From Ophiocordyceps camponoti-saundersi (nom. inval.) (lineage: Eukaryota > Ascomycota > Sordariomycetes > Hypocreales > Ophiocordycipitaceae): a stretch of DNA of 64,000 nt. The notes beneath the pieces are model-generated. The model was not told where the DNA came from. It saw nothing but the letters and a program-made list of their open reading frames with translations, and did not search any database. Made by a program: the position numbers and the translations under genes. Positions 1 to 12,022 of the stretch are shown here, one piece after another (position 1 is the stretch's first letter; each line of letters opens with the position of its first letter). The DNA is taken from contig PDHQ01000077.1 in NCBI GenBank assembly GCA_003339415.1, positions 1 to 64,000 on the forward strand, given 5' to 3'.

Positions 1-130
1 CTACCTACTGCCCGGTTAAAGTAAGTAAAGCCCCTTACCTTCTTATTACCCCTTTTCTCTTTACCTTTAGAAGCTTGGATTAAGGGCTACGGGTAAGATT
101 AGGTAATTACGGGTACGATCCGTAACAAGT
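1..130. other. Unassigned sequence at window edge
   Basis: Several CA and TG dinucleotides survive here (near 8, 75, 128), unlike the sequence that follows. If L4 copy 2 ran straight on from 131 this stretch should match the end of L4 copy 1 (42100-42148), but the match fades near 125-135. It may be another insertion or a rearranged L4 end. The complementary strand is purine-rich at about 30-75. No gene is seen. Confidence 0.4.
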
Positions 131-382
131 AGTCTAAGTATAATTAGGTTCTTTTAGTAGCTCTTATAGATCGAATTATTTCTCTACCTCTAAGGACTTA
201 TATAGTTTAGAACTAGTAAATACCCTTACCTTGCTAATCTATAAATAAACTTAGGTTAATATCGTGCTAATATCCGATATATTTCTTAATAATTTTAATA
301 TAATTTCCTAAAATAGTATCTATTAAGCTATATATCGCGTTTCCTTATTATCTATACTTCGTAAATAATAGATAAGGTTTAG
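131..382 (-). repeat. L4 copy 2, left fragment
   Basis: The reverse complement closely matches 41848-42110 of L4 copy 1; shared landmarks include the run before the G2 insertion (about 360-387) and the stretch around 140-165. The match breaks off at the G2 insertion and resumes at 47460, showing that G2 jumped into this L4 copy. It is non-coding. Differences between copies are mostly C/T and G/A, as RIP predicts. Confidence 0.85.
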
Positions 383-387
383 GTAGT

Positions 388-798
388 TATAATAAAGTTA
401 TAAAATAACTATATATAAAGGATAACTATAAAGTCACGTGAGTATTATAAAGCTATTATAATACGATACTAAAACTAGTCGGAAAATATATAATATACTT
501 CCGGTTAGGATAGAATAGTTAGATACGGAAAGTAAGTTCTTAAATTACGCTAAGGTCCTAGATAAGACCCCGGGAGTTATAGTTTATATTACGAGGAGTT
601 TACCCCTAAGTTATAATCCCCTCGTATATAGTTTATAGTAATTTCTAGTATTATAATTTAGTAAGAATTAGCTTTACTCTTAATATAACTTTTAAAGTAA
701 ACTTTTATAATTTATACTTATATATTTATTTTTCTCTTTTTTAACTTAATTATTACTATCTCTTTTTTTTAGTATATCTTATATAAGCTTCCCTTATA
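388..798 (+). repeat. G2 5' LTR
   Basis: This 411-bp repeat matches 47044-47454 in direct orientation. It begins TATAA and ends TTATA, the RIP-altered form of TG...CA inverted ends. TSD GTAGT precedes it at 383-387. Confidence 0.92.
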
Positions 799-1119
799 AT
801 TTTAATTTTTCTTATAGAGATACTTACTTTTAGCTTAGACTTATCTTTTTTAACTTAGTACCGATTCCTATACGCTTTATTATACCTCGTATAACTCGCT
901 CTTAGAACTAACCTCTATAAGTAGAGGACCGTTCTTTAAATATCTCCTCTACTCCCCTTTCGGACTATCCGGCTTAAACTAATATAGCCCCCCCTACTAG
1001 AACTTTAGAAGCCGTTTAATATAATCTTATTTCTTAGGAAAAAATATTCTAAAACTTTATTACTAATTTTTTCTAAGAATAAGAAATTAATAATCCTTAG
1101 GATATTCTAATCCCTAAAA
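799..1119 (+). other. G2 leader between 5' LTR and gag
   Basis: This AT-rich stretch should hold the primer-binding site, but RIP has blurred it too much to name the tRNA primer. No open frame or other feature is seen. Confidence 0.5.
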
Positions 1120-2065
1120 GAAACCTTACTAACTTAACTATAAGTTCCTAGCGTAAGCGCTACTTATCGATATTAGACTTTAGTTAAGATAAGGATATTA
1201 AACTTTTAAATATTATTAAACTAAAAAAGCGACCTATAACTTATAAATATTAAAACTAGCTTAAGGACCTTAAAAACTCTTTCCTTATAGTACTTAAAAG
1301 GTACCGTAAAGATAAGAATAAGATTTTTAAAGCTTTAGATAGTATATACTTAAACTTTTATACTTATTAGAGGTTTTATAAATATAGCTTATTTACTAAG
1401 GAATAAGCGTAACTTATAAGCGATTAGCTTACTTTTAAAAAATAATTTTATAACTTTCTAAAAGATTTTAAAAATTAAATTATAATTATAGCTATTATAC
1501 TTTAAGATATTAAGTAATAAGATAATTAGATACCTTATAATTTTTATATCTATCTAAAAAATTTAGAAAAATATTTTAATACTTATTTTTCTAAAAAATT
1601 TACCTTAGATTATTTCTCCTAATTACTCCCTTAACTATAAGCTAAGATCTTTAAATAGCACTAGCTAGATATTTTTAACTATTAGGAAATAGTCTCCCTA
1701 GCTTAATAGATTTAAGATTCTAACTTAGGCAGGTTTTACCGATATCGCTATAATAACTCTATAAAATAATAACGGACCGACTCTAATTCGGGTTATTATT
1801 ATAATAATAGTTCCTTAAAGCTTTATAATAGAAATAGTAATTTTAACCGCCTTAAGGAAAATAAGAATAAAAGGAACCTATTTAATAAGAAATTAAATAC
1901 TCTAACTTACTTTTATTATAAAAAGAAAAGCTATAGGGAATCCGATTATTAGTCGAAATACCCGGAGAAAGCTAAGGCTACGAAAACTAAACGAACCTAA
2001 GCTAGCTTATTAAAGAAAAGTTTAAAAAACTCGAAAATATCGATATAAAAGTCTCTTTACTAATA
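1120..2065 (+). pseudogene. G2 gag (decayed)
   Basis: This is the decayed nucleocapsid/capsid gene of the gypsy element. Near the end, at 1908-1950, a CX2CX4HX4C zinc knuckle is still legible: each Cys now reads as Tyr (TGT/TGC to TAT/TAC), His also reads as Tyr, and the spacing is intact. Upstream residues are lysine- and asparagine-rich with many TAA/TAG codons. The true start cannot be fixed because ATG is nearly eliminated across the window. In the family this protein forms the virus-like particle and binds element RNA. It precedes the protease/reverse transcriptase region, as expected for Ty3/Gypsy. Confidence 0.75.
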
Positions 2066-3303
2066 TTCTTAACGGAAGGAACTTTTAAGATTTCCGGTAT
2101 ACTCTAAATAGGACTTACCCCTTTTTTAGTATTTGTTAAATTTAATATTTATAGCGAAATCGATTTTATCGACCTTTCCTTTATAAGAGAATATATATTA
2201 TTACTCTTAAATAATAACCTTTCTCTCCCCGTAAGAGGTATTAGTAAATACGCCCTAGTTAATAGACTCTAAGAGGTATTAGTTATTTTTCGTAATATAA
2301 ATAAGATAGAAAAGACGCTAATTTATTACTATTTCGGCGTCCTTAGTACGGTAGTAAATAATAACCTTATTACTTTAAAAATACTTACTTTAGTAGCTAA
2401 ATAAATCTACTTATCCCCTAATACTTATAAATAGTAATATAAATTATTTCGACTATTATAAGCTTACCTCCTTAACGCTAAGGAATTCGTCTAAAAAGCT
2501 AAATAATATCTATACGTTTTTTAAGTTATATTAAACCTAATACCTTTTACGTTTATAAATAAAGAAGACTTTAAGCTATTACTAGTATTAGAAATTAAAA
2601 TCCCCCTAATTTTCGCTAAATTCGAAAATATATTCTCGAAATCTAAGGCCTTAATTCTTCCTAATAAGAAAGATACCGTTTACGCTATTAATCTAGTTAA
2701 TAACGCTACGCCTCCTTAAGGTCCTATCTACTTTTTTTCCTAAATTAAACTTAAAGTACTCTAAGAATACCTCGATAATACTTTAAGTAAAGGTTAGATA
2801 TAAGAATCCTAAAGCCCGGGTAGCGCCCCTATCTTTTTTATCTCTAAGAAAAATAGGGAACTATAACTTTACGTAAATTACCGGGGTCTTAATAAGGTAA
2901 TAATTAAGAATCGTTACCCTCTCCTATTTATTTCGGAGATTATAAACTAGGTTTAAAGCGCTACGATTTTCTTAAAAATCGACCTTTAGCACGCCTATTA
3001 CTATATTTATATTAAAAAAGGTAATAAGTAAAAAACTACCTTTTACTTATAATACGGTTATTTTAAGTATCTTATTATTCTTTTTAGCTTAATAAATACC
3101 CTAGCGATTTTTTAATACTATATTAATTAAGTACTTAGAACCCTAATAAATATTATTTATATCGTCTATTTAGATAATATATTAATCTACTCTAAAATAA
3201 AAGAGGATTATACTTAATATTTTTACGATATTTTAGCGAAACTCTAAGAAGCTAACTTATATATAAATATTACTAAATATATCTTTTATTAAGAAATAGT
3301 TAA
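2066..3303 (+). pseudogene. G2 pol, protease and reverse transcriptase 5' part (decayed, interrupted)
   Basis: A weak aspartic-protease-like stretch lies at about 2100-2200. The reverse transcriptase fingers and palm follow: the conserved block around NYRGLNK (about 2875-2910), the block with KNRYPL, and the catalytic motif, which reads YLDN at 3167-3178 where the family has YxDD; the second Asp codon GAT has become AAT. The following ILIYS is intact. The frame is cut at 3303 by G1 and resumes after the TSD at 9428. Its role was copying element RNA into DNA. Confidence 0.85.
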
Positions 3304-3725
3304 TATTACGCGCTAGTAATTATAGGGATTTCCTTTAGATATTTCACGGTAATTTCTAAGGATTTTAATTATAGGGATTTCCTTTAGATATTTTATAGTG
3401 ATTTCCGAGGATTTTAATTATAGGGATTTCCCTAGATATTTTACGGTAATTTCCGAGGATTTCTAACTACGGTTACGTAACCTCGGAAACCTTATCGTAA
3501 AATCCCTAGGAAAACCTTAGTAGGAAATTACCCGGAAATAAAGTTAACCTTTTACTAAGATTTCCCTATACCCTCTCCTATCTCTACTAATATATACCTT
3601 TATATATTTTACTAGGATCTCGCTTACGAGAGTTTTTCCTCTTTTCTTTCCTTTCTCCTTAGCTTAGAATCTTTATTTATAATATTAATATTATTATTTA
3701 GTTAACGTATTTTACGGCCGTAATA
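3304..3725 (+). repeat. G1 5' LTR
   Basis: Direct repeat of 9006-9427, both 422 bp, and related to the shorter 325-bp LTR at 60138-60462. It contains three 49-bp tandem units near its left end. Confidence 0.95.
3318..3464 (+). repeat. Three 49-bp tandem units inside the G1 LTR
   Basis: Units start at 3318, 3367 and 3416, each opening with AATTATAGGG and ending near GGATTT. The same triple array is in the 3' LTR (9020-9166), but only one unit is present in the G1b LTR, which explains nearly all of the 97-bp length difference. Confidence 0.9.
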
Positions 3726-5060
3726 TTATTTTAAGCTCGAATTCGCTAGCGAGCGATTAAGAAACCTATATTTTACTTTTATATCCTTATATAAAATAGA
3801 AAAAAACTTATATATAAACTATAACTAGCTTCGAAACGTATATCCGAAGCCCTTAACTAGACTTTTAGGCGATTAAGGAAACTCGCCTTAGAGACGCCTA
3901 ACCTTATAATAGAATAAAATATCGGCGAAAATTAAACTATAATAATAGCTACCTTTTCCTAAAATATTACTAATATAACTATACTATAAGAGTAGTATAC
4001 GGAGATAGCGTAACTATAAGCGTAAGTTATAGAACTTTAAAGTTAGTTAACTTAAAAAGATTAAAACCTAAACGCGGAAAAGATTTATTAAGAAATATTA
4101 ATTATATTTAGTATAAATAAAAAGATATTCGTCCCGATTAGAAAAGCTGCTTAGGATACCTTTACGCTAATAGCCCCGGTAAGATAGCTAAACCCCTCCT
4201 ATTCTAATTTTGCGAAAATTTACTATAAGGAGGTAAGTAAGTTTTCGGGTAAAAAAAAGGATTTTAGTGCCTTCCTTATAAACCTAAAAAATAAGATAAG
4301 GTCTAATAAGATAACTTTTTAAAATAAGTAAAACCGGATAAGTATATTATTCCGCGCGTTAAAAAAGAAGGCCCGTAAACTCTTAGAAACTTAATATAAC
4401 TTAGAAGAACGCCCTTTTTCTAAATTAGCTAAGATAATCTAATATTTAAAGTTTATTTACGGAAATCCTAATAAATTTACTAAAGCTACGAACTAATTTT
4501 ATAAACTAAACTTTTTATTAATAAATAAGTAAGAAATTTAAAAATTCCTCGTAGAGTTTAACTACTTTATAGCTAAGACCTAAATTCCCTTAGCTTAGAT
4601 TAAGTATACGCTTTAGGATTATCTACCCGCTAATCTTAACCTAAGCTTTTTTACGAAAGCTAAAGATTTACGTATAATATATAAGGAATTCTACGAATAT
4701 ATAAAAAACGCCGTATTTTACCGGAAAAAGGAGTTAACCTGCCGGGAGTTTTCTTATAAAAGCTAGGCAAATAAAAAAATTACCTTAGAAAAGTAAAAGA
4801 AAATTATAACTATAACTATAACCTTTTACTAAAAAGGCTAAGCTCTTAGTAAGAATAAGAAGAAAGTTTACTAGGAAAATAGTACCTATTTTATTTATAG
4901 AAAGAAAAGCTATATAGCTAAGGACTACCCTAACTAATAGAAGGTAAGGAGAGTTTATAAGGTTTAGACGCCTTTACCCGACCCTATTTAGTTAGATAAC
5001 TCTAATTTAGGAAAAAAGTAAGATTATTATAAAGCTTCTTAATAGTCCTAAAAATATCGC
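3726..5060 (+). pseudogene. G1 leader and gag (decayed)
   Basis: A leader of about 150 bp follows the LTR and includes a GCTAGCGAGC-like segment shared with G1b. The gag frame follows. Its CX2CX4HX4C zinc knuckle lies at 4887-4928, with Cys and His codons read as Tyr because of RIP; the tail IAKDY keeps the family spacing. The upstream capsid part is helical and charged. The product would package element RNA in the particle. The start codon is lost. Confidence 0.8.
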
Positions 5061-7350
5061 GTATAAGATAGAAAGTAAAAAAGTTATTTACTATTAATAA
5101 TTAAGTTTAAATTAATAGTATAACTTTTTATATTTTTACCTTATATAATATTAAAATAAATACCTATCTCTTAGTTAATTGTTATTTTACGAAGTAAGTA
5201 ATAAAGCGCTTAAGCGCTAAGCTTATCCCTATTTATCTTATCCCCTTTATTAATTTCTAAAGCTATTAAGCTAGCTTAGTTTATAAGTACCTAATTATTA
5301 CCTTAGTAATCGATAAATAGTATTTTCTATAGGAAATCTACTAGGTAATTAACTACGCTTAGGATCTCTTTATCGGCCTATTTTAGATAGCGGAGAAGAG
5401 GTTATTACTTAATTACGCGGCCTAGAAATTAGTTTAGCTAGATAATTTACCTACCTTTACTAAATACTCGCCCTTAATCTTATTACCTAAGAAGCCCTTT
5501 TTTAACGGAAATTTAAACCCGGCTATCTAAGCGGATATTAAGCGCTAGAACCGCCTTCTTTATTAGGATAAGCGTAAATATTAGATCCTTTAACGCTTAT
5601 AGAGGAAAAAAGACTTCGTATAGCTTACGAAGGAAAAAAAGCTAGCTTAAACCTTAATTAAAGATAACTAAGATACCGATAATATAAATAAGGATATTTT
5701 AAAAAAGTAACTTATTTATTAAGTTTAATAAAACTCTCGCTATTTACGATAGGAAAAGATAACCCCGTTAATACTTATAATACTTATAAAATTAGAAAAT
5801 AATAACGATAACTTAACTATAATTATAAAGCTAAGCTTAGCTAGCTATATATATATAAGATAGGAAATCTTATTCCCTTAAAGTAAAAAACCTAAGTATA
5901 TTACTTATATACGTAATATAATCCCTCTAGCTTTTATATATTTTAAAGAATTTTTTAATAAAAAGGAAGCTTATATTTTAGCTTATCCCTAGCCCGGCTA
6001 TAATATAACTTTAAAACTTAAGAAGCCCCTAAACTTAGTAAGACCTCCTTTTTATAAGATATTAGTAAAATACTTACTTTTAGAAAAGGAGACTATTAAC
6101 TATTTACTTAAGATTAGTTTTATTAAACTAAATATTAGCTTTTACGCCGCCTCTATTTTCTTCGCCTTAAAGCCGTACTTAACGGCCTAACGCTTTTATA
6201 TTAATTACTAATAGATAAATAATTACTTAAAAAGTTAAATCTCGCCCGCTCCCTTTTTAGAAAGTACCGCGTTTAGCTACCGGGAGGCGAAATAGTTCTC
6301 GAAAATTAATATTATTTAAGCGTTTTACCGTCTCTATCTTAACCTTAACTTTAAGTACTTTACGGCTTTCCGTATAAAGTTTAATATATTCTATTAGCTT
6401 ATTTTTCTATTCGGCCTTAAGGTAAAATTTACGTAATTTTAGAATTTTATTAATACTTAACTTTACGATTTTCTTAATTACTATATAAGTATATACGCTA
6501 ATAATATATTAATTTACTTAAATAGCGAAAAAAAGGAATATTAGGAGAAATACTAAGAAATAATCTAGCGCTTATATTAAGCGAACTTATAAGGGGATAT
6601 CTAAAAATTAAAATTTAATATTATTAAAATTAACTACCTTAGTATAATATTATATATAGGCTAAGGAATAAGCGTAAACTTTTATAAAATATAAGTAATC
6701 TAAGATTAGAAATTCGAAGATCTCTAGGATTATAAGGCTATCCGTTTATTTATAAGATTATATAACTTTATCCGGATTTTCTATTATTATATTAATATTA
6801 CCGCGGAACCCCTAAACTATCTCTTAAAAAAGGATATTATTTTCGAGCTTAGACTAGAATAAAAAGAAGCTTTTAATAAGATAAAGGAACTAACTATATA
6901 AGCCCCGGTGCTCGCTTTCTTTTATCCTAAACTCTTAACCTAGCTTAAAACTAACGCCTCTTAAAACGCTACTATTAATATATTTTAGTAATAGTAAGAT
7001 AATTAAGCGTAGAAGCTAATAAGCTTCTTTTTAAAAATAATAAACCCGGTTAAATATATATACCTAATCTAAAATTACGAATTTCTCGCCGTTATATAAA
7101 GCCTTAAGTATTTTTACCTAGAATTACTTAATTAGAAATTCGATATAATTACGGATTATAAAGCCTTAGTTTATTTTATAACGAAAAAACTACTTTTAAT
7201 CTACTAAGTTTAATAATCCGATTTCTTTACTTAGTTCGATATCTATTTTATATATTAACTTAGCTAATTAAATATAGCTATTAATACCCTTTTACGTAAG
7301 ATAGCTAAGCTTCTAATTATAAAAGCTTATAAGAAAAAGGAAAAGACGCT
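5061..7350 (+). pseudogene. G1 pol: protease, reverse transcriptase, RNase H (decayed)
   Basis: The protease region (about 5090-5450) is only inferred from position. Reverse transcriptase begins at about 5990 and shows the SKIN-type block before AF.R (about 6300) and the FGL block (about 6410). The catalytic box reads YANN at 6494-6505, from YADD with both Asp codons changed to AAT, followed by an intact ILIY. RNase H follows, with TNAS at about 6950 in place of TDAS, and ends near 7300. Together these copied element RNA and removed the template. Stops are TAA/TAG only. Confidence 0.88.
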
Positions 7351-9005
7351 TATAATAATTCCTCCGGAAAGCTTTAAATTCGAAGTCCTAACCCTAACTT
7401 TTATAATTACCTTAGTCCGCCTTAGAGAAAACTTTACCTTATTAGGAGTAAAGTTAGTATAACTAATCTAGGAGGAGAACGTAAGCTAGGATCTTAGATT
7501 CTATAATAACCTCCTAGTTATTCCCGAATAAGATAGTTAAAAGCGGCTTTTCTTTTATATTACCCTAATTCGGAATATATATAAGCTAGCTATCTTCGCT
7601 TATAGTAGCTAGAATAAGATTACTTAGATACTCCGGCGAGATTATTACTAGCTTAGAATAAAGTAAAATATCTATTAATATATTTATAATTATTATAAAT
7701 ATTAAAAGAATAAGACCTTACGGGATAAGACCTTAAGCTTATTATACTTTTTATTTATTTTAACTTTTATATAGGAGCACGTAGCTTATAATAAGAAAGC
7801 TATATTAAAAAACCGCTTTAGGTATAACTATATTTAAACTTTTATCTATAAGCTAAGCTAGATTATCGCTATATTACTAAGTAAGAAGAATAATATAATA
7901 AAAATACTCGCCGAACGCTATTTCCGATACTTTTATTATTTTTTTAATATACCGAATATATAAATTACCGATAACGCCGGCCTATTTATTTTAAGATTTC
8001 TCGGTAAAATTAATTAGTTAACTAATATTAAGTATCGCTATAATAATACCCTATACTTATAAATATAAGGTAGCGTAAAGGTAACTAACTAATACTTAGA
8101 TTAGAGGCTATAGTTTTATATAAATAAATATTAGGATAATTAAAGCGCTTTTTTTCCCGCGCTAGATTTCGTATATAACTCCTCGTAGCACGCTTCGATC
8201 GGTATAGCACCGCTTATAGTCGCCCTTAGTAAAGATATACGGAACCCCCTCTTAGTAGCTAGTCCCCTAGATCCCTCGACCGCTTTAGACCCGATTACTA
8301 TAGCCCGTAAACTTATCGCTTATACGTAGGAAATATAATAGTAAGCTTAAGCCGCTACTAAGAAAGCTCGCCGTAAGTAGGAAACGTAAGTAAATAAGAA
8401 GCGTCGCCTAGTAAATTTTATAATTAGCGATAAGGTATTCCTTAGCTATAAGGGCTTCTCTATAACCGTATTTATAACGCGCTTCGACGCCTAATAATTT
8501 AGGCCTTTTACGATTATTAAGGAATAAAGCTATAGCTACGTCCTTAACTTACTAGATAGCTATTAGATAATAAACTTATTCTACGCTAACTATCTTCGGA
8601 AAGCTATTATAGATCTATTACTTAAGTAAGAGATATCTCCCGCTAAGCTAGAAAATATCGATAATATATTAGAATAGGAGGTTAAGTAGATTTTTTAATC
8701 TTAAGTTATTAGATAGCGTTATCGGTTAGAATATTAAGTCCGCTAGCGTAGTTACGATTTAGATAAGATATAATACCTTACTAGGAATTTCCGTTATACG
8801 CTTATAGCCCTTAAGGAATTTTACGACCGTTTCCTAGATACCGCCGGTCCGCTTATTAATCTCTAGTATTAGGTTAAAGCTACCGCCGCGAATCGTAAGT
8901 ATTAGGATAATAACTAAGATAATACGGCTATTTCCCCGGGCACCTAGCTACGTAGTTATCGTTACTAGTCTTAATAAGTATATTAAGACCTTTATTAGGG
9001 GGTAG
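7351..9005 (+). pseudogene. G1 pol: integrase and C-terminal chromodomain (decayed)
   Basis: The integrase zinc-binding region is at about 7620-7720 (RDYY block, then residues before KNKT). The catalytic core at about 7860-8330 includes the block ending in IPNI*ITDNAG and a well preserved stretch around LLVASPLDPSTALDPI. At about 8665-8830 a chromodomain is clear: an EVK/IF start, LEY*VR* and the aromatic YDLD..YL.RNFR segment. A chromodomain fused to integrase defines chromoviruses and is known to bind methylated histone H3. A purine tract (about 8996-9005) precedes the 3' LTR. Confidence 0.88.
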
Positions 9006-9427
9006 TATTATACGCTAGTAATTATAAGGATTTCCTTTAGATATTTTATAGTAATTTCCGAGGATTTTAATTATAAGGATTTCCTCTAGATATTTTATAG
9101 TAATTTCCGAGGATTTTAATTATAGAGATTTCCCTAAATATTTTATAGTAATTTCCGAGGATTTCTAACTATAGTTACGTAACCTCGGAAACCTTATCGT
9201 AAAATCCCTAGGAAAACCTTAGTAGGAAATTACCCGGAAATAGAGTCGACTTTTTACTAAGATTTCCCTATACCCTCTCCTATCTTTACTAGCACGTGCC
9301 TTTATATATTTTACTAGGATCTCGCTTACGAGAGTTTTTCCTCTTTTCTTTCCTTTCTCCTTAGCTTAGAATCTTTATTTATAGTGCTAATACTATTATT
9401 TAGTTAACGTATTTTACGGCCGTAATA
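9006..9427 (+). repeat. G1 3' LTR
   Basis: Matches 3304-3725 over the full 422 bp, with C/T and G/A differences. It is followed by the TSD GTTAA at 9428-9432, after which G2 pol resumes. Confidence 0.95.
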
Positions 9428-11319
9428 GTTAAGTTCCTTAAATATATCGTTAGTATATATAATATCTTTATAAACTTAAAAAAGATATAAGTAATAGCCG
9501 ACTAAGAAGAACTTAGCTTTTTTTATAATTTTTAGATCTTTCTAGGCTTCTATAATTATTACTAGCGTTTTATTCCCTAATATTCTAATATCGTTACTCC
9601 TCTAACTAATATATTTAAAGGGAGCGAAAACGGGAAGAAACTAGGCCGATATAAGCTTAACGCTTTCTAATAATCCGCCTTTCTAGAACTTAAAAAAGTA
9701 TTTACTAAAGCCCCCTTACTAATATATTTTAATCTTAAAAAATAGATAAGGATAAAGATTAATATATTAAACTTTACTATAGCTAATATCTTCTTATAAC
9801 GCGATAATTAAGGGTAATACTTTATTATCGCTTACTAGTTATAGAAATTTAATAGCCCTAAAATACGCTATATAATAGCTAAAAAGGAATTCTTCGCTAT
9901 TATTAAATTATTTAAATATTAGCGCTATTACGTAAAAAGATTAATATTCCTAGTTAAGGTAATTTTAGATTACTTAAACTTACGGTTAATTATAATATAA
10001 TTAGACTTAAACTACTATTAATAACGTTAGGTAACTTACTTATCGCTTTTTAACTTCTATATCCTTTATAAACTAAGCCGTAATAATCTTACTAATAGCC
10101 CCTTAAGAAAACTATAATATATACTCGAAGCGGGCCCGATAATAGAAAAATTAGATATTTTATATAAGAAAATAATTAATAATATACTACGCGTTAAGTA
10201 TATTATAGCGTTAAACTAAACTAACTATTAAAACCCTTACCCTAAAATAGCTATATACTTTTTATATTAAGTTTTAATAACCTTAAGCTTAACTTAACGC
10301 CTTAAGGGCTAGACCTTAAAAAAGGTAATAATATAAGAATAGCCCCTAAAGCCCGATATATCGACTCCCCTCCTTACTTTATTATAGCGAAGTTAAGGCG
10401 AAAATCTCTAATTATAACGCCGAAAAGCTACTAAGCTTAATAAGACTTAATAAGGAAAATAAAGTTTATAAATAATTAACTCTAATAGTCTTATCTATTA
10501 GAAAAACTATATAGTAATATTATAAAAAGCGGCGTTAAAGTATAAATTACTATTATTATATTATAATAACTTACTAGCGGGTTATTTTAGTATAAAACGC
10601 ACCTAAAACCTCCTCGCTAGGAAATTCTATTAGGAGGTAATATATAAAGATATTAAATCTTACGTTAAGTCCTACTAAATCTACTAAAAGGTCGCTCCCC
10701 GAAAGCACTGCTTATATAGTAAGTTAGATTTATTACCGATTTTATTATAACCTTAAGCAAAACTATCTTTAGATTTTACTACTAGTCTGCCGGAGTTTAT
10801 ATAGCTAAATAAATAAGTTAATAGTATCTTAGTAATCGTTAATCGATTTATAAAGTTTTCGCTTTTACTTCCTATTTCGGATATAATTAAAGTAAGGGAC
10901 CTAGCTAAGCTTTTTTACTAAGAGGTAGAACTTCGCTATAGTCCTCTATAAGGTATTATATCTAATAGGGGTAGCTTATTTACTAGTTATTTCTAATTAA
11001 ACCTCTATCTTCTATTTAAAATTAAGAAATAGTTATTAACCGCGTTTTACCCCTAAACTAATAGGTAAATAAAACGGATAAACTAGGTAATATAATACTA
11101 CCTCTATTACTTTACTAACGATAAATATATATTATAGCCTTAACTATTACTAGTTACTTAATTTACGATTAATAACGTAAAGTACTTAATAATGAGAATC
11201 TTACTTAATAAGGCACTTTATAGTTATTACCCGGAATTTTATATTTCCGTAAATACTCTTTTAAAAGTAAACCCCGAGGCTAAAGCTAAGATTAATAAAA
11301 TAATAAATCTACGCTAATA
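9428..11319 (+). pseudogene. G2 pol continued: reverse transcriptase end, RNase H, integrase core (decayed)
   Basis: Reading resumes right after the G1 TSD with the FLKYIVS block (FLGYIVS in the family). The thumb follows, with FLGFYNYY and RFIP then P.T at 9530-9610, then RNase H (INILNF for TDASNF, about 9755). Integrase follows: LDFTTSLPEF at about 10770 holds the first catalytic Asp, SNRGSLFTS at about 10950 the second (Asp to Asn), and RIN*VI*YYL at about 11075 the helix after the third acidic site. Insert U interrupts at 11320; the protein continues at 12023. Confidence 0.87.
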
Positions 11320-12022
11320 TATATATATATATTATTACTCTAAGAACCTATAAGGTATCTAAGCATATAGAGGGTAGGAAGAGGGGAAAAACTAGGCCGG
11401 GCCCGGGGGAAAACCCCTTACTAAGTGGTCGGTAGCTAGTAAGGTAAGAATAGTAAGTAAGGAGAGGGTGCTATAGCGGGCCTCGTGCTAGTCCGCTAGG
11501 TCGTAGTAGCGGGTTTAGGGTAAAACGAGCTAGGGTCTAGGGGTCGCTAAGACGGAAGCGGCCGCGAACCTTAGCCGCGGGAGGGCAAATATAAGCTAGA
11601 ACCCTAGTAAGGGAAAGAGGTATATACTGCTATAAAATAAAGAGGTACGTACTAGTATATACCGCGGCGCCTTATAATTAGTAAATAAGCTACCGCGGGG
11701 TATAAAATCTTATAGCTTATATAGCGTAAGGGCCCCTTCCTTCGTAAATAATATTAACTTTAATTTCCCTTATCGTAATAGTAATAGCTTATAACCGTAA
11801 TATAAAGATTAGTAATAAATAAGCTATGCCTTATAACGGTTATATTTTTAGACTTACTTAGGACTACGTCCGCTATTTATACGCTAGCTATTAGGATTAG
11901 CTAGGTAAGTCGCGCCTTATCCGGGCCGTATATTAACGAAATTAAGCTAACGTTTAGTAGCCGCGAACGCGCGCGCGTGCGTTACTTATGCCCGGACGAA
12001 TTTTACCTATATACCTATATAG
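11320..12022. mobile_element. Unknown 0.7-kb insert U with 13-bp target duplication
   Basis: The host sequence ATCTACGCTAATA occurs at 11307-11319 and again at 12023-12035. The G2 integrase frame is continuous if one copy and the 703 bp between are removed. The insert opens with an (AT)n run (11317-11332) and has GC-rich blocks with many surviving CA and TG (for example 11351, 11468, 11822, 11990). A long duplication and a simple-sequence tail at one end suggest target-primed insertion, as for a LINE or SINE on the minus strand. No coding domain or known family was recognised. Confidence 0.75.

Larger units (their letters stand above)
3304..9427 (+). mobile_element. Ty3/Gypsy chromovirus G1, full-length (decayed)
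   Basis: A 6,124-bp LTR retrotransposon inserted in the reverse transcriptase region of G2. Its LTRs (3304-3725 and 9006-9427) are both 422 bp, begin TATTA and end TAATA (RIP forms of TGTTA...TAACA), and the TSD GTTAA lies at 3299-3303 and 9428-9432. Internal order: gag with zinc knuckle, protease region, reverse transcriptase, RNase H, integrase, chromodomain, polypurine tract. All frames carry many RIP-type stops. A second copy starts at 60138. Confidence 0.95.

Noticed and set aside
11317..11332. (AT)n run as an independent microsatellite
   Set aside because: It sits at the boundary of insert U, next to the 13-bp duplication, and is better read as the tail of that insertion.
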